DNA of 64,000 nucleotides from Mycolicibacterium rhodesiae JS60 (GTDB taxonomy: Bacteria > Actinomycetota > Actinomycetes > Mycobacteriales > Mycobacteriaceae), in NCBI GenBank assembly GCA_000230935.2, contig AGIQ01000002.1, forward strand, positions 930,001 to 994,000, given 5' to 3'. Position 1 is the first letter of the stretch. Each line of letters begins with the position of its first letter. The notes beneath the pieces were generated by a model, which was given only the letters and a program-made list of their open reading frames with translations, was not told the DNA's origin and searched no databases. Positions 43,763 to 53,733 of the stretch are shown here, one piece after another. Made by a program: the position numbers and the translations under genes.

Positions 43763-46700
43763 GTGACCGGGGCTGAAGGCGGCTCCCCACACCTGGGAGG
43801 TCCGGAAGCGGCCATGATCACCGACCGGGTCGCCGAGTTGCTCGGCATCGACCACGGCGAGATCGACCCGGATGGCGACCTGATCGCACAGGGGCTCGAT
43901 TCGATCCGGATGATGACGCTGGCCGGGGGCTGGCGTAAGGCCGGCTTCGACATCGACTTCGCCAGGCTGGCCGCGGCCCCGTCGGTCCGCGCCTGGGCCG
44001 CCCTGCTCACCCCGGCCGACCGGTCCGACCCGGCGCCGGCTGCGCCCCAGTCTGCCGATGGTGAGCCCTTCCCGATGGCGCCGATGCAGCACGCGATGTG
44101 GATCGGCAGGCATGCCGACCAACAGCTGGGCGGTGTGGCCGGCCATCTCTATGTCGAGTTTGACGGCGCCGCGGTGGACCCGGAGCGGATTCGCCAGGCG
44201 GCGGCCCGCCTGGCCGCCCGTCATCCGATGCTGCGCGTGCAATTCCTTCCCGACGGCACCCAGCGCATCGGCAGCTCGCCGGATCCGGTTCCTGTCGCGG
44301 TCACCGACCTTCGCGACGCGGACGACGCCGCGGTCGACCGACAGCTGGCAACCATCCGCGCGGCCAAGTCGCGCCAGCAGCTGTCCGGTCGGGTCTTCGA
44401 GCTGACGCTGACCCTGCTGCCGCGGGACCGCACCCGCCTCCATGTCGATCTGGATATGCAGGCCGCCGATGCGATGAGCTATCGGGCGCTGATGGCCGAC
44501 CTTGCCGCGCTGTACCGCGGTGAGCCGCTTCCTGACATTGACTACACCTATCAGCAGTACCGCCAACAACTTTCGCAGCCCGACAGTTTCGAGGCCGACC
44601 GACAGTGGTGGGCCGCGCGGGTGCCCGAGCTGCCCGATGCGCCGGCACTGCCGCTGCGGCCGGCCGCCCAGCAGACCGACCCGAACCGGCCAGGACGACG
44701 TTGGTATTGGCTGGATCCGGCCACCCGCGACGGGCTGTTCGACCGGGCCCGCCAGCGGGGCGTGACACCGGCGATGACGCTGGCCGCCTCGTTCGCCGAC
44801 ACGGTGGCCGGCTGGTCGGCCGACCCGCGCTTCCTGCTCAACGTCCCGCTGTTCGGGCGGGAACCGTTGCACGCCAACATTGATCGGGTAGTCGGTGACT
44901 TCACCTCGTCACTGCTTCTCGACATCGACCTCGCCGCCGCCGACACTCCCACCCAGCGGGCGCGGGCGGTGCAGCAGACCATGCACGAGGCGGCGTCGCA
45001 CGCGTCGTATCCGGGCCTGTCGGTGCTGCGAGACGTCAGCCGCCACCGCGGGACGCAAGTGCTGGCGCCGGTCGTGTTCACCAGCGCGCTCGGACTCGGT
45101 GAGCTGTTCAGCCCTGAGGTGACAACACAATTCGGATCGCCGGAATGGATCATCTCCCAAGGTCCTCAGGTACTGCTCGACGCTCAAGTCACCGAATTCG
45201 ACGGCGGCGTCCTGTTGAACTGGGACGTCAGGGAAGACGCGTTCTGCCCCGGCGTGATCGACGCGATGTTCGCCCGCCACATCGACGAGGTGCGGCGGCT
45301 GGCGCACGACGACACGGCCTGGGAAGCGCCCCGCGAGTCGCTCCTGCCTCCGCAGCAGCGCGCCGTGCGGGCAGCGGTGACGACGAGCACCGCCCCCAGC
45401 GGGCGGATGCTGCACGACGGCTTCTTCGACACGGCGGCGCGCCAGCCCGACGCCCCGGCGGTCTTCAGCAGCCTGGGTGATTGGTCGTATGCGGAGCTGC
45501 GGCGGCAGGCGCTGGCGGTGGCTGCCGCATTGCGTGCCGCGGGCCTCCCCGACGGGGGCACCGTCGCGGTGCTCGGCCCGAAGACCGCTGAGCAGGTGCC
45601 TGCGCTGTTGGGGATCCATGCGGCTGGTGGGGTCTACCTGCCCATCGGTGCCGACCAGCCCGCGGAGCGGGCCCGGCGGATCGTCGCGGGCGCGGCGGTG
45701 GATATCGCGTTGGTGTGCGGCACCGAAGTGCCCGATGTGACAGTGCCGGCGATGACCGTCGGCGAGGCCATCGCGCGGGGATCCGGGATCGAATTGGAGT
45801 GTGTCACCGGCGATCCCAGTCGGCTTGCCTACGTGCTGTTCACCTCCGGCTCGACGGGTGAGCCCAAGGGCGTCGAGGTCACCCACGACGCCGCGATGAA
45901 CACCGTCGAGTTCATCACCGAACATTTCGGGCTCGGACCCGGCGACAGATGCCTGGCGCTGTCCACCCTGGAGTGCGATATCTCGGTACTGGACGTTTTC
46001 GCCACCCTGGCCACCGGCGGTGCGATCGTCGTTGTCGACGAGGAGCATCGTCGCGACCCGGATCAGTGGGTGCGCCTCATCGAGACCCACGCGGTCACGG
46101 TGCTGCACTTCCTGCCCGGTTGGCTGGCCATGCTGCTCGAGGTCGCCGGACCCCTCCCGACGCTTCGGGTGGTCCCGACCGGCGGGGACTGGGTCACCCC
46201 GGCGATGGCTCGGCAACTGCGGGAGCGCGCTCCCGACGTGCGGTTCGCCGGACTTGGCGGCGCCACCGAGACCGCGATTCACAACACCATGTGCGAAGTG
46301 GCTGAGGTGCCGGCGGACTGGACCGCGATTCCGTTCGGAAAACCCCTGCCGAACAACCAGTGTCGGGTTGTGACGGCAAGCGGCGACGATTGCCCGGACT
46401 GGGTGGTCGGTGAGCTGTGGATCGGTGGGCGTGGCATCGCCCGCGGCTATCGCGGCAGGCCCGACCTGACCGCGGAGCGTTTCGTCGCCCACGACGGCGT
46501 GACCTGGTACCGCACCGGTGATTTGGCCCGGTTCTGGCCGGACGGGACATGCGAATTCGTCGGCCGGGCCGACAACCGGGTGAAGATCAGCGGGTACCGG
46601 GTGGAACTCGGCGAGGTCGAGGCAGCGCTGCAGCGGGTGCCGGGTGTGGCCGGCGCGGTCGCGGTGACTGTCCCGTCCCGTTCCGGCTCACAGGACTGGC

Positions 46701-47254
46701 TGGCGGCGGGTGTCGTGCTCGGACCGGACTCGCCGGGGGTCGAGGAACTTCGGCAACGTCTGGGGAAAGCCCTTCCCCCCCAGATGATCCCGCAACACAT
46801 CGAGGTGTTGGACCGCATTCCCTATACGGTTGGCGGAAAGGTCGACCGGCCCGCGGTCGCGCGGCACCTGGCCGATCACGCCGAATCCGCTGCTGGGCAC
46901 CGGCCACCATCCGGGCCCCTTCAGTCGGCGCTGGCCGCCATCGTCACCCAGGTCCTCGGCGCGCCGCGGCTGGGAGTCGGCGACGACTTCTTCAGTCTGG
47001 GCGGCGATTCGGTACTGGCCACCACCGTCGTCGCGCGGATCCGGCAGTGGCTGGACGTCTCCGGCGTCAGCGTCGCCGACATCTTCGCCACCCGCACCAT
47101 CGAAGGCCTGGCCAACCGGCTCCGGGAACTGGAACCCGCCGATCGGCTCGACGAGATCGCCGAGCTGTACCTCGAAGTGACCGACATGGACAGCGCTGAG
47201 GTGGCCCTGGCGCTCACGACAGCCGGTGACTCAGCGCAGCGGCCACCGGGCTGA
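43763..47254 (+). CDS. mbtB: Phenyloxazoline synthase MbtB, ArCP-Cy-A-PCP
   Basis: A 1163-aa NRPS. The N-terminal aryl carrier has its phosphopantetheine Ser at residue 47 (GLDSIRMM). The heterocyclisation domain carries the Cy motif DxxxxDxxS at D231-S239 (DMQAADAMS) instead of HHxxxDG. An adenylation domain follows (FTSGSTGEPKGVEVTH, YRTGDLARF), and a PCP with Ser 1083 (LGGDSVLA). The pocket residues read D-I-L-H-V-T-L-I-H-K, nearest to Ser/Thr codes. It should condense salicylate with Ser or Thr and close the oxazoline. The C-terminal thioesterase of M. tuberculosis MbtB is absent. GTG 43763 has AGGGAGG upstream. Confidence 0.93.
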   Translation: MTGAEGGSPHLGGPEAAMITDRVAELLGIDHGEIDPDGDLIAQGLDSIRMMTLAGGWRKAGFDIDFARLAAAPSVRAWAALLTPADRSDPAPAAPQSADGEPFPMAPMQHAMWIGRHADQQLGGVAGHLYVEFDGAAVDPERIRQAAARLAARHPMLRVQFLPDGTQRIGSSPDPVPVAVTDLRDADDAAVDRQLATIRAAKSRQQLSGRVFELTLTLLPRDRTRLHVDLDMQAADAMSYRALMADLAALYRGEPLPDIDYTYQQYRQQLSQPDSFEADRQWWAARVPELPDAPALPLRPAAQQTDPNRPGRRWYWLDPATRDGLFDRARQRGVTPAMTLAASFADTVAGWSADPRFLLNVPLFGREPLHANIDRVVGDFTSSLLLDIDLAAADTPTQRARAVQQTMHEAASHASYPGLSVLRDVSRHRGTQVLAPVVFTSALGLGELFSPEVTTQFGSPEWIISQGPQVLLDAQVTEFDGGVLLNWDVREDAFCPGVIDAMFARHIDEVRRLAHDDTAWEAPRESLLPPQQRAVRAAVTTSTAPSGRMLHDGFFDTAARQPDAPAVFSSLGDWSYAELRRQALAVAAALRAAGLPDGGTVAVLGPKTAEQVPALLGIHAAGGVYLPIGADQPAERARRIVAGAAVDIALVCGTEVPDVTVPAMTVGEAIARGSGIELECVTGDPSRLAYVLFTSGSTGEPKGVEVTHDAAMNTVEFITEHFGLGPGDRCLALSTLECDISVLDVFATLATGGAIVVVDEEHRRDPDQWVRLIETHAVTVLHFLPGWLAMLLEVAGPLPTLRVVPTGGDWVTPAMARQLRERAPDVRFAGLGGATETAIHNTMCEVAEVPADWTAIPFGKPLPNNQCRVVTASGDDCPDWVVGELWIGGRGIARGYRGRPDLTAERFVAHDGVTWYRTGDLARFWPDGTCEFVGRADNRVKISGYRVELGEVEAALQRVPGVAGAVAVTVPSRSGSQDWLAAGVVLGPDSPGVEELRQRLGKALPPQMIPQHIEVLDRIPYTVGGKVDRPAVARHLADHAESAAGHRPPSGPLQSALAAIVTQVLGAPRLGVGDDFFSLGGDSVLATTVVARIRQWLDVSGVSVADIFATRTIEGLANRLRELEPADRLDEIAELYLEVTDMDSAEVALALTTAGDSAQRPPG

Positions 47255-47295
47255 CGCCGCCGCGCTCGACGATCACCCACACCGAGGAGATCCCA

Positions 47296-50200
47296 ATGAC
47301 TGACGTTCTTGCCGCCGACCGGCAGCGCCTTGAGCTGTTGCGTCACAAGCTCGCCCAGCGCGGCTTGCTGGCAGAGCCGACCGTGGCGGCGGACCCCGCG
47401 GCGATGACGGACGGCCAGCGCCGGATGTGGTTCGTCCAGTCCATTGACGCCACCGGCGCGCTGTTGAACGTCGGAGTGTCCTACCGGCTGTTCGGCGATC
47501 TCGACGCCTCGCGACTTCACGCCGCGGTCGACGCCGTTGCCGCGCGCCACCCGATACTGCGCACCACCTACCACACCGGCGCCGACGGCGAACCGCGCGC
47601 ATGCGTGCACGACGACCTGAAACCGGGCTGGGCCGAGCATGATCTGCGTGAGCTCAGCGCGCAGGCCTGCGGATTGCGGTTGGAGGTCCTCGCGCAGCGA
47701 GCGTTCACGACGCCGTTCGACCTGAGCACCGAGGCGCCACTGCGAATCACGCTGGCCCAGGTCAGCACGTGCGAGCACGTGCTGCTGCTGGCGGCCCATC
47801 ACATCGCCTGGGACGACGCCTCCTGGCGGGTGTTCTTCGTCGATCTCACCAGGGCTTATCAGGACGAGGACCTCGAGCCGGCGCCAGCCGCCGAAGCATC
47901 GCTGTCGGGCACCGACGACGCCGACGTGGAGTACTGGCGGGCGCTGCTCGTCGACCCACCGGAGCCGCTGGAACTGCCCGGGGCCAACGGATCGGCAGTG
48001 CCCTCGCAGTGGCGGGCCGACCGGTGCACGACCCGACTGGGCGCGGACACCGTCGACGCGGTGACGAGACTCGCACACGACACGGGCGCTACGCCGTACA
48101 TGGTGCTACTCGCGGCGTTCTGCGCACTGATGCACCGCTATACCCACGCCGACGACTTCCTGGTCGCCGCACCGGTTCTCAATCGCACCTCCGACGACGT
48201 CATCGGCTATTACGGCAACACCGTCGCACTGCGGATGCGGCCCAACCGCTGGGGCACCTTCCGCGACCTGGTTGCCGCTGCCCGCGACACCGCCGTCGGT
48301 GCCTTCGCTCATCAGCGCGTCAACCTCGACCGGGTGGTGCGGGAACTCAACCCGGACCGGCGCTACGGTGTCGAGCGGATGGCCCGGGTTGGATTCGGGG
48401 TGCGCGAATCCGAGGGACACGGCTTCAACCCGCCTGGGCTGCAGAGCCGGCGGGCCGAGTTCCGCGGCCAGTTCGCCCAGCTGCCACTGGGTTTCATGGT
48501 GGAATTCACCGGTGGCGAGGTCGAGGTGGAGGCCGAGTACCTCACCGAGGTGATCGATGCGCGGTTGGCCCGGCAACTGCTCGACAGCTTCGCCGTGCTC
48601 CTCACCGACGCCCTGGCCGAGCCCGACCGGGGGCTGGCCGATCTGGCATTGCTGGGCGAGGCCGACAACGCGTGGCTCGAACAGGTATCACGCGGTGAGG
48701 ATTTCAACTGCCCCCCAATGACACTCGGCGAGCTGGTCGCCGAGCGGGCTGCGTTGCAACCGAACGCGATCGCGGTCGTCTACGAGGGGCGCCGCTATAG
48801 TTACCGCGAGATCAATGAAGCGGCCAATCAGCACGCACGCTGGCTCGTCGCGCAGGGGATCGGCGCCGAGGATCGGGTCGCGGTACTGCTCGAGAAATCG
48901 CCGGAGCTGGTGATCACCGCGCTGGGCATCGCGAAAGCGGGCGCGGTCTACCTACCCGTCGATCCCGAATATCCGGCCGACCGCATTGCGTACATCCTCG
49001 CCGACGCCGATCCCAAGCTGGTGGTGCGGGAGCCGATCACCGGAACCCACGAGTTCTCCGCCGACGATCTCGCGCCATCGGATCTCACGCGGCCGTTCGG
49101 GCCGGACAACACCGCCTACCTGATCTACACGTCGGGGTCGACCGGTCTGCCCAAGGGCGTGCCGGTACCGCACCTGCCCGTCGCCGACTACTTCCGCTGG
49201 TTCGCCCACGAGTATCGGATCAGCCCCGACGACCACCTGCTGCAGGTCGCCTCGCCGAGCTTCGACGTGTCCATCGGCGAGATCTTCGGAGTGCTGGCAC
49301 AAGGTGCGCGCCTGGTGATCCCGCGCAGCGACGGGTTGCGTGACATCGGCTATCTCACCGATCTGCTTCAGCGCGAGGCCATCACGTCGATGCACTTCGT
49401 GCCCTCCCTCCTCGGTCTCTTCCTGTCGCTGCCCGGAGTCGAACAGTGGCGCACTCTGCGCCGGGTGCCGATCGGCGGTGAAGCACTGCCCGGCGAACTC
49501 GCCGACAAGTTCCACGCCACCTTCGACGCGCTGCTGCACAACTTTTACGGTCCCACCGAAACCGTGATCAACGCCTCACGTTTCAAGGTCGAGGGCAGGC
49601 AGGGGCCGGGCGTGGTGCCCATCGGCACGCCGAAGATCAACACCACGATCCGTCTGCTCGATGACGCCCTACGACCGGTGCCCGTCGACGTGATCGGCGA
49701 AATCTACATCGGCGGAACCCAACTCGCACACGGTTACCACAACCGTGCAGTCCTGACCGCCGAACGATTCGTCGCCGACCCGTTCAACCCGGGTGGCAGG
49801 CTCTACCGGACCGGTGACCTGGCCCGCCGCAACTACAACGGCGACCTGGAGTTCGTCGGCCGTGCCGACGAGCAGGTCAAGATCCGCGGCTTCCGCATCG
49901 AGCTCGGAGAAGTGGCCGCTGCGATCACGGTCGACCCCAGTGTCGGTAACGCGGTCGTGGTCGCCACCGAGCTGTCGCATCTCGGAAAGAGCCTGATCGC
50001 CTATGTGACGCCGGCCGCCGGTGAGTCCGTCGATGTCGACCGGATCAAGAGCAGGGTCGCCGCGGCGCTGCCGGACTACATGATCCCGGCCGCATACGTC
50101 ATCGTCGACGAGATCCCGGTCACCGCCAATGGAAAGCTCGACCGGGCGGCACTACCGGAGCCCGAGATCGGACCCGCGGTCGAATATCGCGCGCCGGTCA

Positions 50201-53200
50201 CCGAGACCGAACGTGCCGTCGCCGGGCTGTTCGCCGACCTGCTCGGCGCCGACCACGTCGGCTGTGACGACTCGTTCTTCAGCCTCGGTGGACACTCGTT
50301 GCTGGCCACCAAGCTGGTCGCTGCCGTCCGCGAGGCATGCGGTGTCGAGGTCAGCGTGCGCGACATCTTCGAGCGCGGTACCCCCGGTGAGCTTGCCACC
50401 CTGATCGATGGTCTGCGTGCTGCCCAACCGAATTCGATTCGGCCGCAGCTCATCTCTCGTACCACCGATGCCGAGCACTCCCCGCTGTCGGCGGCACAGC
50501 TGCGCAGCTGGTTCCAATACCGCGTCGACGGGCCGAGCCCGGTGAACAACATCCCGTTCGCCGCCAGGCTGACCGGACCGTGCGACGTCGACGCATTGGT
50601 CGCCGCCGTCGGCGATGCCGTCGCCCGTCACGAGATCCTGCGCACGGTGTACCGCGAGATCGATGGTGTGCCCCACCAGGCCGTCGAGCCCGCGGACGCC
50701 GTCGATGTGCGGCGCCTGGAAGGCGCGGATAGTGCGTGGCTGACAACGCAACTCAATAACGAGCGGGCACACCGCTTCGACCTCGAGTCGGAACTGCCCA
50801 TCCGCGTCGCGGTGCTGCGCACGCCCGAAGAGACCGTGCTGTCGATGGTCGTGCATCACATCGCGGCCGACCACTGGTCGGCGGGTGTGCTGTTCACCGA
50901 CGTGCTCACCGCTTACCGTGCACGGCGGGAGGGGGGCGCGCCATCCTGGCAGCCCCTGCCGATCCAGTATCGCGACTACGCCGCCTGGCAGGTCGAACTG
51001 CTCTCCGACGCCGAATTGATGGATGCCCAACGCCAGTACTGGGTGCGGCAACTCGACGGGCTGCCGGAGGACACCGGGCTGCGCCCGGATCTGCCCAGGC
51101 CACCGATGGCCGGCGGTGCCGGCGCGGCGATTCCGCTGCGCTTCGACGCCCACGTGCGGGAGCGGCTCACCGCGCTGAGCCGCGAACTGGGCATCACCGA
51201 GTTCATGCTGCTGCAGACCGCGATCGCCGTTGTCCTGCACAAGGCCGGCGGCGGTAACGACATCCCGCTGGGCACCCCGGTGGCCGGTCGTACCGACGCC
51301 GAATTGGACCGCCTGGTCGGCTTCTTCGTCAATATCCTGGTGCTGCGCAACGACCTGTCGGGCAACCCCACCTTGCGCGAAGTGCTGCTGCGGACCCGCG
51401 AGATGGCGCTGGCCGCCTACGCCAACTCCGATCTTCCGTTCGACAGGGTGGTCGACGCGGTCAACCCGGTGCGATCGCTGTCCCGTAACCCGCTGTTCGG
51501 AGTCGTCGTGCATGTCCGCGAGGAACTGCCCGAGGATCAACTCATCGAGGCCGGAGGAGACGGGGAGACCCGGTTCACCGCGCTGGAGCCGACCTTCGAC
51601 GTGGCCCACGCCGATTTGAGCGTGAACTTCTTCGTCGGTGACGACGGCTACCGAGGCCACCTCATCTACCGCACCGAGCTGTACCACGATTCGACGATGC
51701 ATCGATTCGCGAACTGGCTCGGCCAGGTCATCGAGGCCTTCGCCACCGACCCCGACGCGACGCTGCGGGACGTCACCCTGCTCGGGGACGCCGAGTTGGA
51801 GCAGGTGCTCGCACAGAGCCGAGGTATCCCGTCGCCGCCCGGCCGGCCCCGCACCGTGCCAGGGCTGCTCGAGGCCGGCCGGGCCTGGGGGCCGGACCGG
51901 ATCGCGCTGCGCTGCGGTGGCCAGCACCTCGATTATCCTGCACTGCACCATCGTTCGGACCGCTTCGCACACCTGCTGGTGCGCCACGGTGTCGGGCCGG
52001 GCTCGCTGGTCGGGATGTCGATGCGTCGCGGGATCGATCTCGTGATCGCACTGGTCGGCATCATGAAGGCCGGTGCCGGGTTCTTCCCGCTGGATCCGAC
52101 CTATCCGCAGGCGCGCAAACAATTCATGCTCGACGATGTCGCGCCGGAGGTTGTGGTCGTGACCGCCGAAGCGGGTGCGTCGATGCCGGCTGCCTCTCGC
52201 GTCACGCTGATCTCGATGGACGACCCGGCGGTTCGGGCGGAGCTGGACGCCACCGATCCGGTTGCGCCGCTGGCCCCGCCGCGTCCCGACGACCCGATGT
52301 ACCTGATGTTCACCTCGGGCTCAACCGGCAAGCCGAAAGGCGTGGTGGGCACCCACCGGGCAATGAGCACCCGGTTGAGCTGGCAGCTCAAGCATTACCC
52401 GGTGCCCGGCAGGGACATTCGGCTGGCACAAGCGCCGATGACGTTCCTGGAAGGGTGCATCGAGACACTGGCCGGGCTGGTGGCCGGATCGACGCTGATC
52501 GTCGCCGACGACGCCGAGCACCGCGACGCCGAGGCGCTGGCGGGGCTCATCGAACGGCACTCAGTGGCTCAGGTCACCGGTGTCGCGAGTCTGGTGTCGG
52601 CTCTTGTCGACAACGCGCCGGACGCCGTTCGCGCGCTGCGCCGCCTGGTGACCTGCGGTGAGCCGGTCAATGTCGCACTGCTGCAGCGTCTTGTCGCCTG
52701 CGTGGGTGAGAGTTCGGCGAGAACCGTTGAGCTGCTGAATGCCATCGGTGCCACCGAAACCTCGGGCGCGTTGATCCGTGGCCCGCTGGACCTGCCCACC
52801 CCCAAGATCGGCAAGCCGATGGAGGGTTCGCAGGTCTATCTTCTCGATGACGCGCTGCAGCCGGTGCCGATCGGTGTGGTCGGCGAGCTGTACTACGCGG
52901 GCGAGCAGATCGCGCGCGGCTACTGGAAGCAACCCGGGCTGACCGCCACTCGGTTCATTCCGAATCCCTATGCAGCCGAGCCGGGCTCGCGGTTCTACCG
53001 CAGCGGTGACCGCGGCCGGTGGACCGAAGACGGCCGGCTGGAATTCGTCGGCCGCACCGACCACCAGGTAAAGGTGCGCGGCTTCCGCGTCGAACTCGCC
53101 GAAGTCGAAGCGGCACTGAAGGCCGCCGACGGTGTTGCCGTCGCGGCCGCACGTACCTGGGACGGACCGAGCGGGGCCACCCTGGCCGGCTACGTGGTGG

Positions 53201-53733
53201 CGCACGAACCGGTGTCCGACCCTGCCGAGTTCGCCGCCGCGGTACGCGCGTCCGTCGCTGCGGCACTGCCGGGCTACATGACGCCATCGACGATCTCCGT
53301 ACTCGCCGCGATGCCGGCGACCGAATCCGGTAAGTTGAACCGGCCCGCGCTGCCCCGGCCCGAGGTGCACACCACCGGGACCAGCGAGCCGGCCAGGACC
53401 GACACCGAGCGCGCCGTCGCGGGCGCCATGGGCCAGCTGCTCGATGTGGCCGGAATCGGGCGGGACGACGACTTCTTCGCGCTCGGCGGTGACAGCATCC
53501 TGTCGGTGCAACTGGCAGCGCGGATGCGGACTGCCGGTCTGACCGTCGACCCGCGGATGATCTTCGAGTACCCGACCGTGGCAGCACTGGCCGGTGCGAT
53601 CGAAGATCAGGGACCCGCCGGCCAGGCGGAGGCCCGCGCGGACACCCGGCACGAGGCGATGAGCGTATCGGGACTGTCGGCGGGCGATCTGGACGCACTG
53701 AAATCGTCGTGGTCCAAGGCACATCCGTCGTGA
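47296..53733 (+). CDS. Two-module NRPS, MbtE-like module plus extra module (C-A-PCP-C-A-PCP)
   Basis: A 2145-aa synthetase. Module 1: condensation with HHIAWDD at 168, adenylation from about 476 (YTSGSTGLPKGVPVPH) with pocket D-V-G-H-V-I-F-I-N-K, PCP Ser 1001 (LGGHSLLA). Module 2: condensation with HHIAADH at 1187, adenylation (FTSGSTGKPKGVVGTH), PCP Ser 2067 (LGGDSILS). In module 2 the A4 core reads FLEGCIE, so the Asp235 position is Leu 1718 followed by Glu 1719, and the A5 core is NAIGATETSG. Loss of Asp235 argues against an alpha-amino acid. Module 1 fits MbtE, probably loading (acyl)hydroxylysine; module 2 replaces the PKS unit MbtC/D. ATG 47296 has GAGGAGA upstream. Confidence 0.93.
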   Translation: MTDVLAADRQRLELLRHKLAQRGLLAEPTVAADPAAMTDGQRRMWFVQSIDATGALLNVGVSYRLFGDLDASRLHAAVDAVAARHPILRTTYHTGADGEPRACVHDDLKPGWAEHDLRELSAQACGLRLEVLAQRAFTTPFDLSTEAPLRITLAQVSTCEHVLLLAAHHIAWDDASWRVFFVDLTRAYQDEDLEPAPAAEASLSGTDDADVEYWRALLVDPPEPLELPGANGSAVPSQWRADRCTTRLGADTVDAVTRLAHDTGATPYMVLLAAFCALMHRYTHADDFLVAAPVLNRTSDDVIGYYGNTVALRMRPNRWGTFRDLVAAARDTAVGAFAHQRVNLDRVVRELNPDRRYGVERMARVGFGVRESEGHGFNPPGLQSRRAEFRGQFAQLPLGFMVEFTGGEVEVEAEYLTEVIDARLARQLLDSFAVLLTDALAEPDRGLADLALLGEADNAWLEQVSRGEDFNCPPMTLGELVAERAALQPNAIAVVYEGRRYSYREINEAANQHARWLVAQGIGAEDRVAVLLEKSPELVITALGIAKAGAVYLPVDPEYPADRIAYILADADPKLVVREPITGTHEFSADDLAPSDLTRPFGPDNTAYLIYTSGSTGLPKGVPVPHLPVADYFRWFAHEYRISPDDHLLQVASPSFDVSIGEIFGVLAQGARLVIPRSDGLRDIGYLTDLLQREAITSMHFVPSLLGLFLSLPGVEQWRTLRRVPIGGEALPGELADKFHATFDALLHNFYGPTETVINASRFKVEGRQGPGVVPIGTPKINTTIRLLDDALRPVPVDVIGEIYIGGTQLAHGYHNRAVLTAERFVADPFNPGGRLYRTGDLARRNYNGDLEFVGRADEQVKIRGFRIELGEVAAAITVDPSVGNAVVVATELSHLGKSLIAYVTPAAGESVDVDRIKSRVAAALPDYMIPAAYVIVDEIPVTANGKLDRAALPEPEIGPAVEYRAPVTETERAVAGLFADLLGADHVGCDDSFFSLGGHSLLATKLVAAVREACGVEVSVRDIFERGTPGELATLIDGLRAAQPNSIRPQLISRTTDAEHSPLSAAQLRSWFQYRVDGPSPVNNIPFAARLTGPCDVDALVAAVGDAVARHEILRTVYREIDGVPHQAVEPADAVDVRRLEGADSAWLTTQLNNERAHRFDLESELPIRVAVLRTPEETVLSMVVHHIAADHWSAGVLFTDVLTAYRARREGGAPSWQPLPIQYRDYAAWQVELLSDAELMDAQRQYWVRQLDGLPEDTGLRPDLPRPPMAGGAGAAIPLRFDAHVRERLTALSRELGITEFMLLQTAIAVVLHKAGGGNDIPLGTPVAGRTDAELDRLVGFFVNILVLRNDLSGNPTLREVLLRTREMALAAYANSDLPFDRVVDAVNPVRSLSRNPLFGVVVHVREELPEDQLIEAGGDGETRFTALEPTFDVAHADLSVNFFVGDDGYRGHLIYRTELYHDSTMHRFANWLGQVIEAFATDPDATLRDVTLLGDAELEQVLAQSRGIPSPPGRPRTVPGLLEAGRAWGPDRIALRCGGQHLDYPALHHRSDRFAHLLVRHGVGPGSLVGMSMRRGIDLVIALVGIMKAGAGFFPLDPTYPQARKQFMLDDVAPEVVVVTAEAGASMPAASRVTLISMDDPAVRAELDATDPVAPLAPPRPDDPMYLMFTSGSTGKPKGVVGTHRAMSTRLSWQLKHYPVPGRDIRLAQAPMTFLEGCIETLAGLVAGSTLIVADDAEHRDAEALAGLIERHSVAQVTGVASLVSALVDNAPDAVRALRRLVTCGEPVNVALLQRLVACVGESSARTVELLNAIGATETSGALIRGPLDLPTPKIGKPMEGSQVYLLDDALQPVPIGVVGELYYAGEQIARGYWKQPGLTATRFIPNPYAAEPGSRFYRSGDRGRWTEDGRLEFVGRTDHQVKVRGFRVELAEVEAALKAADGVAVAAARTWDGPSGATLAGYVVAHEPVSDPAEFAAAVRASVAAALPGYMTPSTISVLAAMPATESGKLNRPALPRPEVHTTGTSEPARTDTERAVAGAMGQLLDVAGIGRDDDFFALGGDSILSVQLAARMRTAGLTVDPRMIFEYPTVAALAGAIEDQGPAGQAEARADTRHEAMSVSGLSAGDLDALKSSWSKAHPS

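Noticed and set aside
42077..44872. 931-codon minus-strand frame extending mbtA upstream
   Set aside because: The extension covers the divergent promoter and the mbtB coding region; MbtA homology begins at 43672 with a good ribosome site.
44909..46492. Long minus-strand frames opposite mbtB and the NRPS genes
   Set aside because: High-GC antisense frames with no recognisable domains; the plus-strand NRPS motifs are unambiguous.
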